Assembly: GCA_945862035.1 (NCBI GenBank)
Contig: CAMAXB010000028.1
Location: forward strand, 1-17,152
Length of the DNA: 17,152 nt
Reading direction: 5' to 3'
Source: Opitutus sp. GAS368
GTDB taxonomy: Bacteria; Verrucomicrobiota; Verrucomicrobiia; Opitutales; Opitutaceae
Positions 7,608 through 14,375 of the stretch are shown here, in pieces (the first letter of the stretch is position 1; every line of letters begins with the position of its first letter). The position numbers and the translations under genes are program-made. Under the pieces are notes generated by a model. The model was not told the origin of the DNA. It made no database searches and was given only the letters and a program-made list of their open reading frames with translations.

Positions 7608-8594
7608 TCACTCACGTTCCGGTGGCAACGCGCTGGCCGGCAATTCATGCATGATCGGATTGAGCGGCTCCGGTTGCGGAAGGGCTGACACATCCGGGAT
7701 GCGCAATGCCTTGGCGATGGCATCGACATTGGTGCGGAAGGTCTGCAGGTAGCTTTCCCCGGTTCCTGGTCCCTCGGAAAGCGATGCAACGATGGTGACA
7801 TCTGATTCCGAGGCGATGAAGCGCAGCGTGCGGGAGCCCGCGTCCGCCGGAACAAAAACAGCGGGATAGCCGAGCTGCCGGTAGCCATCCGCCAGCATCT
7901 GGGCCGCGGGGCTCGAGGGCTGGAGGCCCGCACCGGGTCCAGGAATGGGCACGAGGGTGAACTGATAGGCGTGCGCCAGGTAACCGAGGAAGTCCAGCGA
8001 GGTAGCCAGGTGGCGACGGTTGCCGCTCAGGGGAGCGAATTGCTCCTCCGCGTAGGCATGCGCGGCATCGAGTTGCTGGAGGTACACCCGGAGCTGGGCA
8101 TCGATCTCGGCGGCGCGCGTGGGCAGCAGATCACTGAGAGCGAGGGCGATCGTCTGCACGTAGGTCCGAACGTTTCTTGGGTCGTGCCACGCATAGGGGT
8201 CAGGGAGTCCCTGATCCGTACCCGGTCCCGTTACCGGGTCCTGCAGTTCTCCCTCGGTGTTCAGCAGGGAAAATCCCTCACCTGCTAAAATGACCTCGCC
8301 GGAGAACCCCGCCTCGAATGAGAGGGGCTCGAGCGAGGGTTCGAGCTCGAGGCCGTTGACGACAAGCAGGGCGGCGTCGGCGAGAACCTTGGCATCCTCC
8401 GAGGTGGGCTCGTAGTCCTGGTAGCGAACTCCCGCCGGCAGGAGGCAGTGCGTGGTGACCGCATCACCGGCCAGCGAGCGGACCAAGTCGCTCAGCAGGG
8501 GATTGGCGGTCACAACGAGCGGCGCCCTTTGCGCCATAGCCGGGAACCCCCAGGCGACAGCGAGAACAGCAACAAGCGTGCGGAGGAAGCGCAT
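7608..8594 (-). CDS. ZnuA/TroA-like periplasmic binding protein lacking the canonical metal ligands
   Basis: The 328-residue product has a signal peptide (about 1-21, likely cleaved after AMA). It has the layout of cluster A-I metal-binding proteins of ABC importers: a YEPT block at 61-64, DPYAWHDPRN at 132-141, a long central helix, LATSLDFLGYLAHAY at 196-210, and the C-terminal SYLQTFRTNVDAIAKAL. At each usual ligand position the residue differs. The PHxYEP histidine is Q59, the DPHxW histidine is Y134, the TSHDAFGY histidine is L200, and the C-terminal DPL aspartate is A270. The His-rich loop often found in ZnuA is absent, and the equivalent segment (about 112-131) is acidic and Gly-rich. 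No permease or ATPase gene is nearby. It starts 41 nt after the carboxypeptidase gene on the same strand, so it is probably co-transcribed. It could be a scaffold or a binder of a different ligand. A znuA symbol is not justified. Confidence 0.85.
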   Translation of the reverse strand: MRFLRTLVAVLAVAWGFPAMAQRAPLVVTANPLLSDLVRSLAGDAVTTHCLLPAGVRYQDYEPTSEDAKVLADAALLVVNGLELEPSLEPLSFEAGFSGEVILAGEGFSLLNTEGELQDPVTGPGTDQGLPDPYAWHDPRNVRTYVQTIALALSDLLPTRAAEIDAQLRVYLQQLDAAHAYAEEQFAPLSGNRRHLATSLDFLGYLAHAYQFTLVPIPGPGAGLQPSSPAAQMLADGYRQLGYPAVFVPADAGSRTLRFIASESDVTIVASLSEGPGTGESYLQTFRTNVDAIAKALRIPDVSALPQPEPLNPIMHELPASALPPERE

Positions 8595-8635
8595 TGAAAA
8601 AGGAAAACCTAATCCAGGCCCGGGGGCGAGTCCGC

Positions 8636-9640
8636 TTACTCCGGGCGAGCGGGTAGGACAAATCGGACCGGAGGTGGGGCTTCGGCCGCCGCGGGAGCGG
8701 GGGTGATTGCGGGATCCTTGCCCGGCCTGACGACCGGAGCAGCTTTGGCGGAGGGTGGAGTGACGCTTGCCGGGGCCGGACCGGCTCCGGATAGGGCGAG
8801 GACCGGAATCGGTGGAAGGGCGGCAAATCCCTTTTCGATCAGGTTGGCCACCGCGAGGTCGCGCACTTTGCTCTCCGCCGAGCCCATCGTGACCACAATG
8901 AGGCGCCGACCGTTGCGCTGCGCGGTGGCAGCCAGGCAGAAACCGGCGCCGCGGGTGAACCCTGTTTTCAGCCCGTCGACCCCGGCGACCTTGCCCAGCA
9001 GATTGTTGTGATTGCGCATCTCGATCTGCTTGGGGCCCGGCCGAAATATCCGGATTTTGACGGCGGCATACTTCAGCACATCGGTTTGCGTGAGCAGGTG
9101 ACGGCTGAGCAGGGCAAGATCACGCGGTGAGGTCAGGTCGCCGTCCGCAATCCTGCGATTCGAAGGCGGCAGGCCGTGGGGGCTGCGGAAGGTCGTGCGG
9201 GTCATGCCGAGCTCCCGGGCCCGTGCGTTCATCAGCGCAACGAAGGCGTTCCGGGATCCGGCGATGTGAATCGCGAGTGCGGTGGCGGCATCATTCGCCG
9301 AGCTGATCATCAAGGCGTAGAGCATGTCCTCGACGGGAAAGACTTCCTTTTCAGCGAGGTAAACTTGCGAGCCTCCGGTGGTCGCTGCCTCCGCGTTGAC
9401 GAACACGGGAGTCTGGAGGGTGAGGGAGCCCCCGGCGAGGCGGTCATGCACCAGGAGGAAGGTCATGAGCTTGGTCACGCTCGCCGGAGGTGAGACCACA
9501 TCGGCATTATCCGCGAAGACCGTCTGCCCCGAGTCGGCGTCGATGACGATCGCTCCCTTATAATCAGCGGCCGACGCGAGGAGCCCGCCGCAGGCAAAAA
9601 GGAGGAAAAAGAGCCGGCTCAGCCGACACGCGAAGGACAT
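8636..9640 (-). CDS. D-alanyl-D-alanine carboxypeptidase (peptidase S11, DacA/PBP5-like)
   Basis: Exported serine peptidase that trims the terminal D-Ala from peptidoglycan pentapeptides. The three penicillin-binding motifs are present in order: SVTK at 54-57 (catalytic S54, K57), SAN at 114-116 and KTG at 225-227. I place the start at ATG 9640, giving 334 aa, because it directly precedes a signal peptide (MSFACRLSRLFFLLFACG, cleavage likely after ASA at residue 24). The frame is open further upstream, but that extension is Arg-rich and would bury the signal. After the catalytic domain the protein ends in an Ala/Pro-rich tail (about 285-327) in place of a clear PBP5 C-terminal domain or amphipathic anchor, so membrane attachment is uncertain. 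It lies 112 nt after prfC and 41 nt before the ZnuA-like gene, all on the same strand. Confidence 0.93.
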   Translation of the reverse strand: MSFACRLSRLFFLLFACGGLLASAADYKGAIVIDADSGQTVFADNADVVSPPASVTKLMTFLLVHDRLAGGSLTLQTPVFVNAEAATTGGSQVYLAEKEVFPVEDMLYALMISSANDAATALAIHIAGSRNAFVALMNARARELGMTRTTFRSPHGLPPSNRRIADGDLTSPRDLALLSRHLLTQTDVLKYAAVKIRIFRPGPKQIEMRNHNNLLGKVAGVDGLKTGFTRGAGFCLAATAQRNGRRLIVVTMGSAESKVRDLAVANLIEKGFAALPPIPVLALSGAGPAPASVTPPSAKAAPVVRPGKDPAITPAPAAAEAPPPVRFVLPARPE

Positions 9641-9752
9641 GCGCGAACCACAGGACTTTTTCTCTGGGTGGGCGAGCCGAAAGCGGCGGGGCGCCGGCAA
9701 GAATGCACGTCTCCGCCTACGCACCGCGGCGAGCGGCATTACGTCACTCGAT

Positions 9753-11387
9753 TCACCGCGTCTGCTCGATCGGCAGTTCGTGCAGCTTCAGTTCCGGGTT
9801 CTTCTCGGTGAAGTACCGCATCGTCCAGTCATTCGGAAAAAGGACAATGGGCTGGTCAAACTTGTCGACCCCGAAGGTCACGCCGCTGGCGACGATCAAG
9901 GTGCTCGTGTCCTTGAGCACCGGGTGCGGCTCGAGCCAGCGCAGCAGCGTCCAGGGGGTGGCGTCGAGCCGGGACTCCGCGTTGTACTCTGATTTGAGAC
10001 GGTACTGCACGACCTCGAACTGCAGAACCCCGACCGCGGCGAGCAGGGTGGCCCCGGGCGGGGCGTTGCGCGGCTGGAATGACTGGACCACACCCTCCTG
10101 CAGCAGCTGTTCGAGACCGGCCCGGTACTTCTTGGAATCGCCAGAATTGGGATTTGAGATGTAGGTGAAGACCTCCGAGGGGAAACGGGGAATCTCGTCG
10201 TAGATGATTCCGCGATCCTCAGTGAGCGTATCCCCGATACCGAAGGCGTCGTGTCCAACCAGGCCAATCACATCGCCGGGCCAGGCCTCGTCCACGGTTT
10301 CGCGTTCCTGTCCGAAAAGCCGGTGGGAGGAAGACAGACGCACGGTGCGTCCCGTGCGCTGGTGGACGACGTTCATGTCGCGGGTGAACTGGCCGGAGCA
10401 GACCCGCACGAAGGCGATGCGATCCCGGTGCCTCGGGTCCATATTGGCCTGAATCTTGAAGACGAAGGCGGAAAACTTCTCGTGGGTGACCGGGATTTCC
10501 CGAGCCTGCGTGGGCGCCGGGGCACCCGGTACGTTCATGCTGACCGAGCGTCGCGTGGTGGGCGGAATGGAATTGCGGAGAAAGCCCTCCAGTAGGAGTT
10601 GCACGCCGAAATTGTTGACGGCCGAGCCAAAGAACACCGGCGTCTGCCTGCCCGCCTGCACATCGGCGAGATTGAAGGGCGCGCTGGCGCCATCGAGGAT
10701 CTCGATCTGCTCGGACACCTGGTCGAAGGTGTAGTCATCAAGCTTGTCGCGGACGATGGGATCCTTGAGCCCGGTCACGTTGACCGGTGCGCGATACGCG
10801 CCGTGGGGCGTGCGTTCGAACAGATGAACTTCGGCGGAGCGCCGGTCGTAGACCCCGCGGAAGCCCGGACCATTGCCCAGTGGCCAGGTGACGGCACAGG
10901 GCGCGAGACCCAAGACGCGCTCCAACTCATCGAGCAGATCGATGGGGTTCAGCGTCGGCCGGTCGCACTTGTTCATGAAGGTGAAGACCGGCACCCCGCG
11001 TCGCTTGCAGACCTCGAAAAGCTTACGGGTCTGCGGCTCGATGCCCTTGGCCGCGTCGATCACCATCAAGGCGGCGTCGACGGCGGTCAGCACGCGATAG
11101 GTGTCTTCCGAGAAGTCCTTGTGCCCGGGCGTATCGAGCAGGTTAACCGCGAAGCCCTGGTAGTCGAACTGCAGAACGGTGGAACTGATGGAGATGCCGC
11201 GCTGCTTCTCCAGTTCCATCCAGTCTGACGTGGTCGCACGCTGGCTTTTGCGAGCCGTGACCGTGCCGGCCAAGTGAATGGCGTTGCCATAGAGCAGGAA
11301 CTTCTCGGTGAGCGTGGTTTTGCCCGCATCGGGATGCGAGATGATCGCGAAGGTGCGGCGGCGGGCGATTTCCTGGGCGGGCGACAT
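9753..11387 (-). CDS. prfC: Peptide chain release factor 3
   Basis: Translational GTPase that removes RF1 or RF2 from the ribosome after peptide release. The 544 residues fit the family (E. coli RF3 is 529). The G-domain motifs are G1 SHPDAGKTT (17-25), the RF3-characteristic GISISSTVLQFDY (64-76), G3 DTPGH (85-89) and G4 NKCD (139-142). The usual RF3 G4 sequence is NKLD. The RF3-type extension and the C-terminal block ending in NDWTMRYFTEKNPELKLHELP are intact. The ATG at 11387 has no Shine-Dalgarno sequence. The gene diverges from the rRNA methyltransferase across a 169-bp region with a candidate promoter and two palindromes, so its expression may be regulated there. Confidence 0.95.
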   Translation of the reverse strand: MSPAQEIARRRTFAIISHPDAGKTTLTEKFLLYGNAIHLAGTVTARKSQRATTSDWMELEKQRGISISSTVLQFDYQGFAVNLLDTPGHKDFSEDTYRVLTAVDAALMVIDAAKGIEPQTRKLFEVCKRRGVPVFTFMNKCDRPTLNPIDLLDELERVLGLAPCAVTWPLGNGPGFRGVYDRRSAEVHLFERTPHGAYRAPVNVTGLKDPIVRDKLDDYTFDQVSEQIEILDGASAPFNLADVQAGRQTPVFFGSAVNNFGVQLLLEGFLRNSIPPTTRRSVSMNVPGAPAPTQAREIPVTHEKFSAFVFKIQANMDPRHRDRIAFVRVCSGQFTRDMNVVHQRTGRTVRLSSSHRLFGQERETVDEAWPGDVIGLVGHDAFGIGDTLTEDRGIIYDEIPRFPSEVFTYISNPNSGDSKKYRAGLEQLLQEGVVQSFQPRNAPPGATLLAAVGVLQFEVVQYRLKSEYNAESRLDATPWTLLRWLEPHPVLKDTSTLIVASGVTFGVDKFDQPIVLFPNDWTMRYFTEKNPELKLHELPIEQTR

Positions 11388-11420
11388 GGCGTAAGTGCTG
11401 AGGGAACAGCGCCCGGACGG

Positions 11421-11446
11421 CGAGGGGAAGTTTAAATTGCCCCTCG
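11421..11446. repeat. 26-bp imperfect palindrome in the prfC upstream region
   Basis: The outer arms CGAGGGG (11421-11427) and CCCCTCG (11440-11446) are perfectly complementary. The centre AAGTTTAAATTG is itself nearly palindromic, so 11 of 13 base pairs match across the whole site. It covers the candidate prfC -10 box (11429-11434), which would suit an operator. In RNA it would lie around the expected transcription start, so an operator is the simpler reading than a leader hairpin. Confidence 0.55.
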
Positions 11447-11457
11447 GGCGGGGCCAA
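11429..11457 (-). promoter_or_regulatory. Candidate promoter for prfC
   Basis: On the minus strand, TTGGCC (11457-11452) is followed after 17 nt by TAAACT (11434-11429). Each hexamer matches four of six consensus positions, with ideal spacing. Transcription would start near 11422 and give a leader of about 35 nt. The -10 box lies inside the 26-bp palindrome, and the -35 box abuts the second inverted repeat. The match is only moderate, and its placement between two palindromes is part of why I report it. Confidence 0.4.
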
Positions 11458-11477
11458 AGTAACCCAATAGGTTACTT
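11457..11477. repeat. Perfect 8-bp inverted repeat with 5-nt spacer (operator-like)
   Basis: AAGTAACC (11457-11464), spacer CAATA, then GGTTACTT (11470-11477), with perfectly complementary arms. It is much more AT-rich than its surroundings and sits just upstream of the candidate prfC -35 box, in the gap shared with the divergent methyltransferase gene. This is the size and form of a dimeric repressor or activator site. I do not recognise the regulator. Confidence 0.6.
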
Positions 11478-11556
11478 GATGGCGGTGGGTGGCGGGAGTT
11501 TGTCGGCGGGGTTGTTTTAGGCTTCTCCGGGAGCGGCGGGGCGCGATGATGGCGGG

Positions 11557-12726
11557 ATGTCGTCTGTTCCGATGCTCAAGTTGAAAGCCAACGCCAAGGC
11601 CCGGGTCCTCGCCGGACATCCGTGGGTCTTTGCCAATGAGGTGGAGGCCTTGCTGCCGGCGGAAAACGACGGTGGCGTCGTGGAGTGCCGCGATCGCTCG
11701 GGTCGTCCCCTCGGCACCGGCATCTACAACAGCCGCTCCCAGATCATCTGGCGGCGGATCAATCGCGAGCGGGTGTCGCTCGACGAGGCCTTTTTGCGTG
11801 GCGCGCTGCAACGAGCCATCGGCAAGCGGCCAGCGGACGATCGTCATCGCCGACTGGTCTGGTCCGAATCGGACGACCTCCCGGGTGTCGTGGTGGACCA
11901 GTTTGGCGATACGCTGGTGCTGCAGGTGCAGACATTGGCGATGGAGCAGCGCACGGCGCTGCTGGTCGGCCTGTTGGGCGAGCTGCTGAGCCCTGCCGAG
12001 ATCATCCTGCGCAACGACGCCACCATTCGGCGCCTGGAGGGACTGCCGCTGGGGGTGAGCACCCGGTCTGGCCAGGCGTGGGCGCCGCGCTGGGAAAAGA
12101 TCGATGGCTTTGATTACTGGCTGGATCTGCAGAGCGGCCAAAAGACGGGTTTCTACCTCGACCAGCGAGAACAGCACCGCACCGTCGCGAGGTACGCAGC
12201 CGGTAAGCGCGTGCTGGATGCGTTTTGCAATCAAGGCTCGTTCGCGCTGCACGCCGCCCGGGCGGGAGCCTCCGAGGTTTTGGGATTGGATAGCGCGGAG
12301 GATGCGATCGGACAGGCCCGCCGCAACGCCGAGCGAAACGCCGTGAAAGCGTCGTTCACGGTCGCGAACGTGTTCGATTGGCTGAATGATCCGGCGCGCC
12401 CCGACGAACCCAAATGGGATGTGATCGTCCTCGACCCGCCGCCGTTTGCCAAGTCGAAGAGTGCGCTCGAGGGCGCGCTGCGCGGCTACAAGGATATCAA
12501 CCTTCGTGCGATGCAGCGCTTGGCGCCCGGTGGGATTCTGGCCACCTACACCTGCTCGCATCACATGCAGGACGCCGAACTGCGCAGTGTGCTGGCGCAG
12601 GCCGCGGCCGATGCCAAGCGCAAGGTTCAGGTGGTAGAGTTCTGCCACCAGCCGCCTGACCACCCGGTGCTCGTGACGATGCCGGAAAGTGAGTATCTCC
12701 GCGGTTACATCCTGCGCGTGGAGTGA
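11557..12726 (+). CDS. rlmI: Class I SAM-dependent rRNA methyltransferase, RlmI/YccW family
   Basis: Predicted 23S rRNA (cytosine-5) methyltransferase of 389 aa (E. coli RlmI is 396). The N-terminus holds a PUA-type RNA-binding segment (KANAKARVLAGHPWVFANEV). The family linker SGQKTGFYLDQREQH follows, then the SAM-binding motif VLDAFCNQGSFAL from residue 219. The catalytic-region DPPPFAKSK begins at D293, and the TCSHHM motif supplies the probable nucleophilic cysteine C333. The C-terminal HPVLVTMPESEYLRGYILRVE matches the family. Orthology to RlmI (m5C1962 in E. coli) is likely, but another target base in this family is possible. The ATG at 11557 has no strong ribosome site. An ATG five codons later could also be used. 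The gene is monocistronic and convergent with eno. Confidence 0.88.
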   Translation: MSSVPMLKLKANAKARVLAGHPWVFANEVEALLPAENDGGVVECRDRSGRPLGTGIYNSRSQIIWRRINRERVSLDEAFLRGALQRAIGKRPADDRHRRLVWSESDDLPGVVVDQFGDTLVLQVQTLAMEQRTALLVGLLGELLSPAEIILRNDATIRRLEGLPLGVSTRSGQAWAPRWEKIDGFDYWLDLQSGQKTGFYLDQREQHRTVARYAAGKRVLDAFCNQGSFALHAARAGASEVLGLDSAEDAIGQARRNAERNAVKASFTVANVFDWLNDPARPDEPKWDVIVLDPPPFAKSKSALEGALRGYKDINLRAMQRLAPGGILATYTCSHHMQDAELRSVLAQAAADAKRKVQVVEFCHQPPDHPVLVTMPESEYLRGYILRVE

Positions 12727-12735
12727 GAGGATGGT

Positions 12736-12812
12736 GTGGTTGGCCTCGCTGAGGCCGGTCCATGATTGATGCGCGTCCTCGTCAAGGTACCGGCCTCGGC
12801 GAGGCCAGCCAC
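12736..12812. repeat. REP/BIME-like inverted repeat between convergent genes
   Basis: Two arms lie in inverted orientation at 12736-12761 and 12786-12812. Each is a hairpin in its own right: GGCCTCGCTGAGGCC in the first and GGCCTCGGCGAGGCC in the second, a 6-bp stem with a 3-nt loop. The reverse complement of arm 2 (beginning GTGGCTGGCCTC, ending GAGGCCGGTACC) matches arm 1 with two C/T substitutions and one inserted base. The 24-nt spacer is unrelated. Head-to-head paired imperfect hairpins in a convergent gap are the form of bacterial interspersed mosaic elements. Only copies elsewhere in the genome would prove this. Confidence 0.6.
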
Positions 12813-12820
12813 ATCGATCA

Positions 12821-12857
12821 AGAAAAAGGCCGTCTCGCGCGAGGCGGGACGGCCTTG
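12821..12857 (-). terminator. Rho-independent terminator of eno
   Basis: Twenty-seven nt after the eno stop, the minus strand forms a stem from AAGGCCGTC (12856-12848) and GACGGCCTT (12834-12826). The loop contains a further CTCG/CGAG pairing, and the stem is followed by a T run (12827-12823) and then CTT. The plus-strand side has no T run, so it serves eno and not the convergent methyltransferase gene. Confidence 0.85.
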
Positions 12858-12883
12858 AAGGAAACGCGAAGCGGGCTGGTGTC

Positions 12884-14197
12884 TTACCGACGGCCGGCGT
12901 AGATCGCGGTCGAACCGAGCTCTTCCTCACTGCGGAGGAGCTGGTTGTACTTCGCGACACGGTCGGAGCGGCTGGCGGAGCCCGTCTTGATCTGGCCGGC
13001 ATTGGTCGCGACGGCGATGTCGGCGATCGTGACGTCCTCGGTCTCGCCCGAGCGGTGGGAAATGACCGTCGTGTAGCCGTTGTTCTTCGCGAGCTCGATC
13101 GCGTCGAGGGTCTCAGTCAGGGAACCGATCTGGTTCACCTTGACGAGGATCGAGTTGGCGGTGCCGGTCTCGATGCCCTTCCTGAGGAACTCGACATTCG
13201 TGACGAAGAGATCGTCGCCCACCAGCTGAACCTTGTCGCCGAGCGTGTCGGTGAGCTTCTTCCAGGTGACCCAGTCGCCCTCGGCGCAGCCATCCTCGAT
13301 CGAATCGATCGGGTATTTCGCGCAGAGGTCCTTGTAGAACGCCACGAGCTCATCGCCCGAGTACTGGCGTCCGTCGGACTTCTTGAAGATGTATTTGCCC
13401 GACTTCTTGTCGTAAAACTCGGAGGCCGCGACATCGAGCGCGAGCATGATGTCCTTGCCCAGCTTGTAGCCCGCGGCCTTGACGGCGTCGGCGATTGCGT
13501 CGAGCGCATCCGTGGTCGACGCGAGATTGGGAGCGAAGCCGCCCTCGTCACCGACGGCGGTTGAGAGCCCCTTGGCTTTCAGCACCTTCTTGAGGGCGTG
13601 AAAAACCTCGGCGCCGGCGCGCAGCGCCTCGGCGAAGGAATTGAAGTTCACCGGCCGGATCATGAACTCCTGGAAGTCGATCGGGGCGTCGGAGTGGGCG
13701 CCTCCGTTCATGATGTTCATCATCGGCACGGGCAGGACCTTGGCGTTCGGGCCGCCGAGGTACTTGTAGAGGGGCTGGCCGAGCGAGGCCGCGGCGGCAT
13801 GGGCCGTGGCGAGCGAGACGCCAAGGATGGCGTTGGCGCCAAGCTTCGATTTGGTCTTGGTGCCATCGAGTTTGATCATGGCCAGGTCGATTCCAACCTG
13901 GTCGGTTGCGTCGGCGCCGACCAGGGCCGGGGCGATGATGCCCTTGACGTTGCCAACCGCCGCAAGGACGCCCTTGCCGAGGTAGCGCTTCTTGCCGTCG
14001 ACGCCCTTGGGCAGCGCCTTGGAAGGAAGGGTACCGTCGCGCAGTTCCAGGGCCTCGTGCTCGCCGGTGGAGGCGCCGGAGGGCACGGCGGCCCGCCCGA
14101 GTGTGCCGTCGGAGAGGCGAACGTCGACCTCAACGGTCGGATTGCCTCGCGAATCAATGATTTCGCGGGCCGTGATGGCGGTGATCGTGGTGTTCAT
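12884..14197 (-). CDS. eno: Enolase (2-phosphoglycerate dehydratase)
   Basis: Cytoplasmic glycolytic enzyme that interconverts 2-phosphoglycerate and phosphoenolpyruvate. The 437 residues from ATG 14197 match the family (about 430). The frame is open for 87 codons further upstream, but that extension is not enolase-like and MNTTITAITAREIIDSRGNP is the standard N-terminus. The mobile active-site loop SGASTGEHEALELRD starts at about residue 40. The metal-site segment GDDLFVTN, the catalytic lysine K353 in ILVKVNQIGSLTET, H381 in SHRSGETEDVTIAD and K404 in GQIKTGS are all present. No Shine-Dalgarno sequence or convincing promoter is seen in the roughly 180 nt upstream, which then run into the ankyrin pseudogene. 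A strong terminator follows the gene. Confidence 0.97.
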   Translation of the reverse strand: MNTTITAITAREIIDSRGNPTVEVDVRLSDGTLGRAAVPSGASTGEHEALELRDGTLPSKALPKGVDGKKRYLGKGVLAAVGNVKGIIAPALVGADATDQVGIDLAMIKLDGTKTKSKLGANAILGVSLATAHAAAASLGQPLYKYLGGPNAKVLPVPMMNIMNGGAHSDAPIDFQEFMIRPVNFNSFAEALRAGAEVFHALKKVLKAKGLSTAVGDEGGFAPNLASTTDALDAIADAVKAAGYKLGKDIMLALDVAASEFYDKKSGKYIFKKSDGRQYSGDELVAFYKDLCAKYPIDSIEDGCAEGDWVTWKKLTDTLGDKVQLVGDDLFVTNVEFLRKGIETGTANSILVKVNQIGSLTETLDAIELAKNNGYTTVISHRSGETEDVTIADIAVATNAGQIKTGSASRSDRVAKYNQLLRSEEELGSTAIYAGRR

Positions 14198-14375
14198 GGG
14201 TAAGGGAGGGGACAGATCCAAGGTTGAGTGAAGCAGGCGGCGCGCGCGAGGAAAGCCCAATTCAAGGTCGAAACGGAACGAATCGGCGACTTTTCGCACA
14301 ACGGTACGGAAACGCAGGGTCCCACCAAAACCGCGGCCACGAGAAACCGGGTCGATTGCACGCCCGCTTGAGCGG

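Noticed and set aside
11143..13002. 619-codon minus-strand open frame across the start of prfC, the divergent gap and the methyltransferase gene
   Set aside because: It overlaps two well-identified genes in other frames and carries no motif of its own. It would also cover the promoter region.
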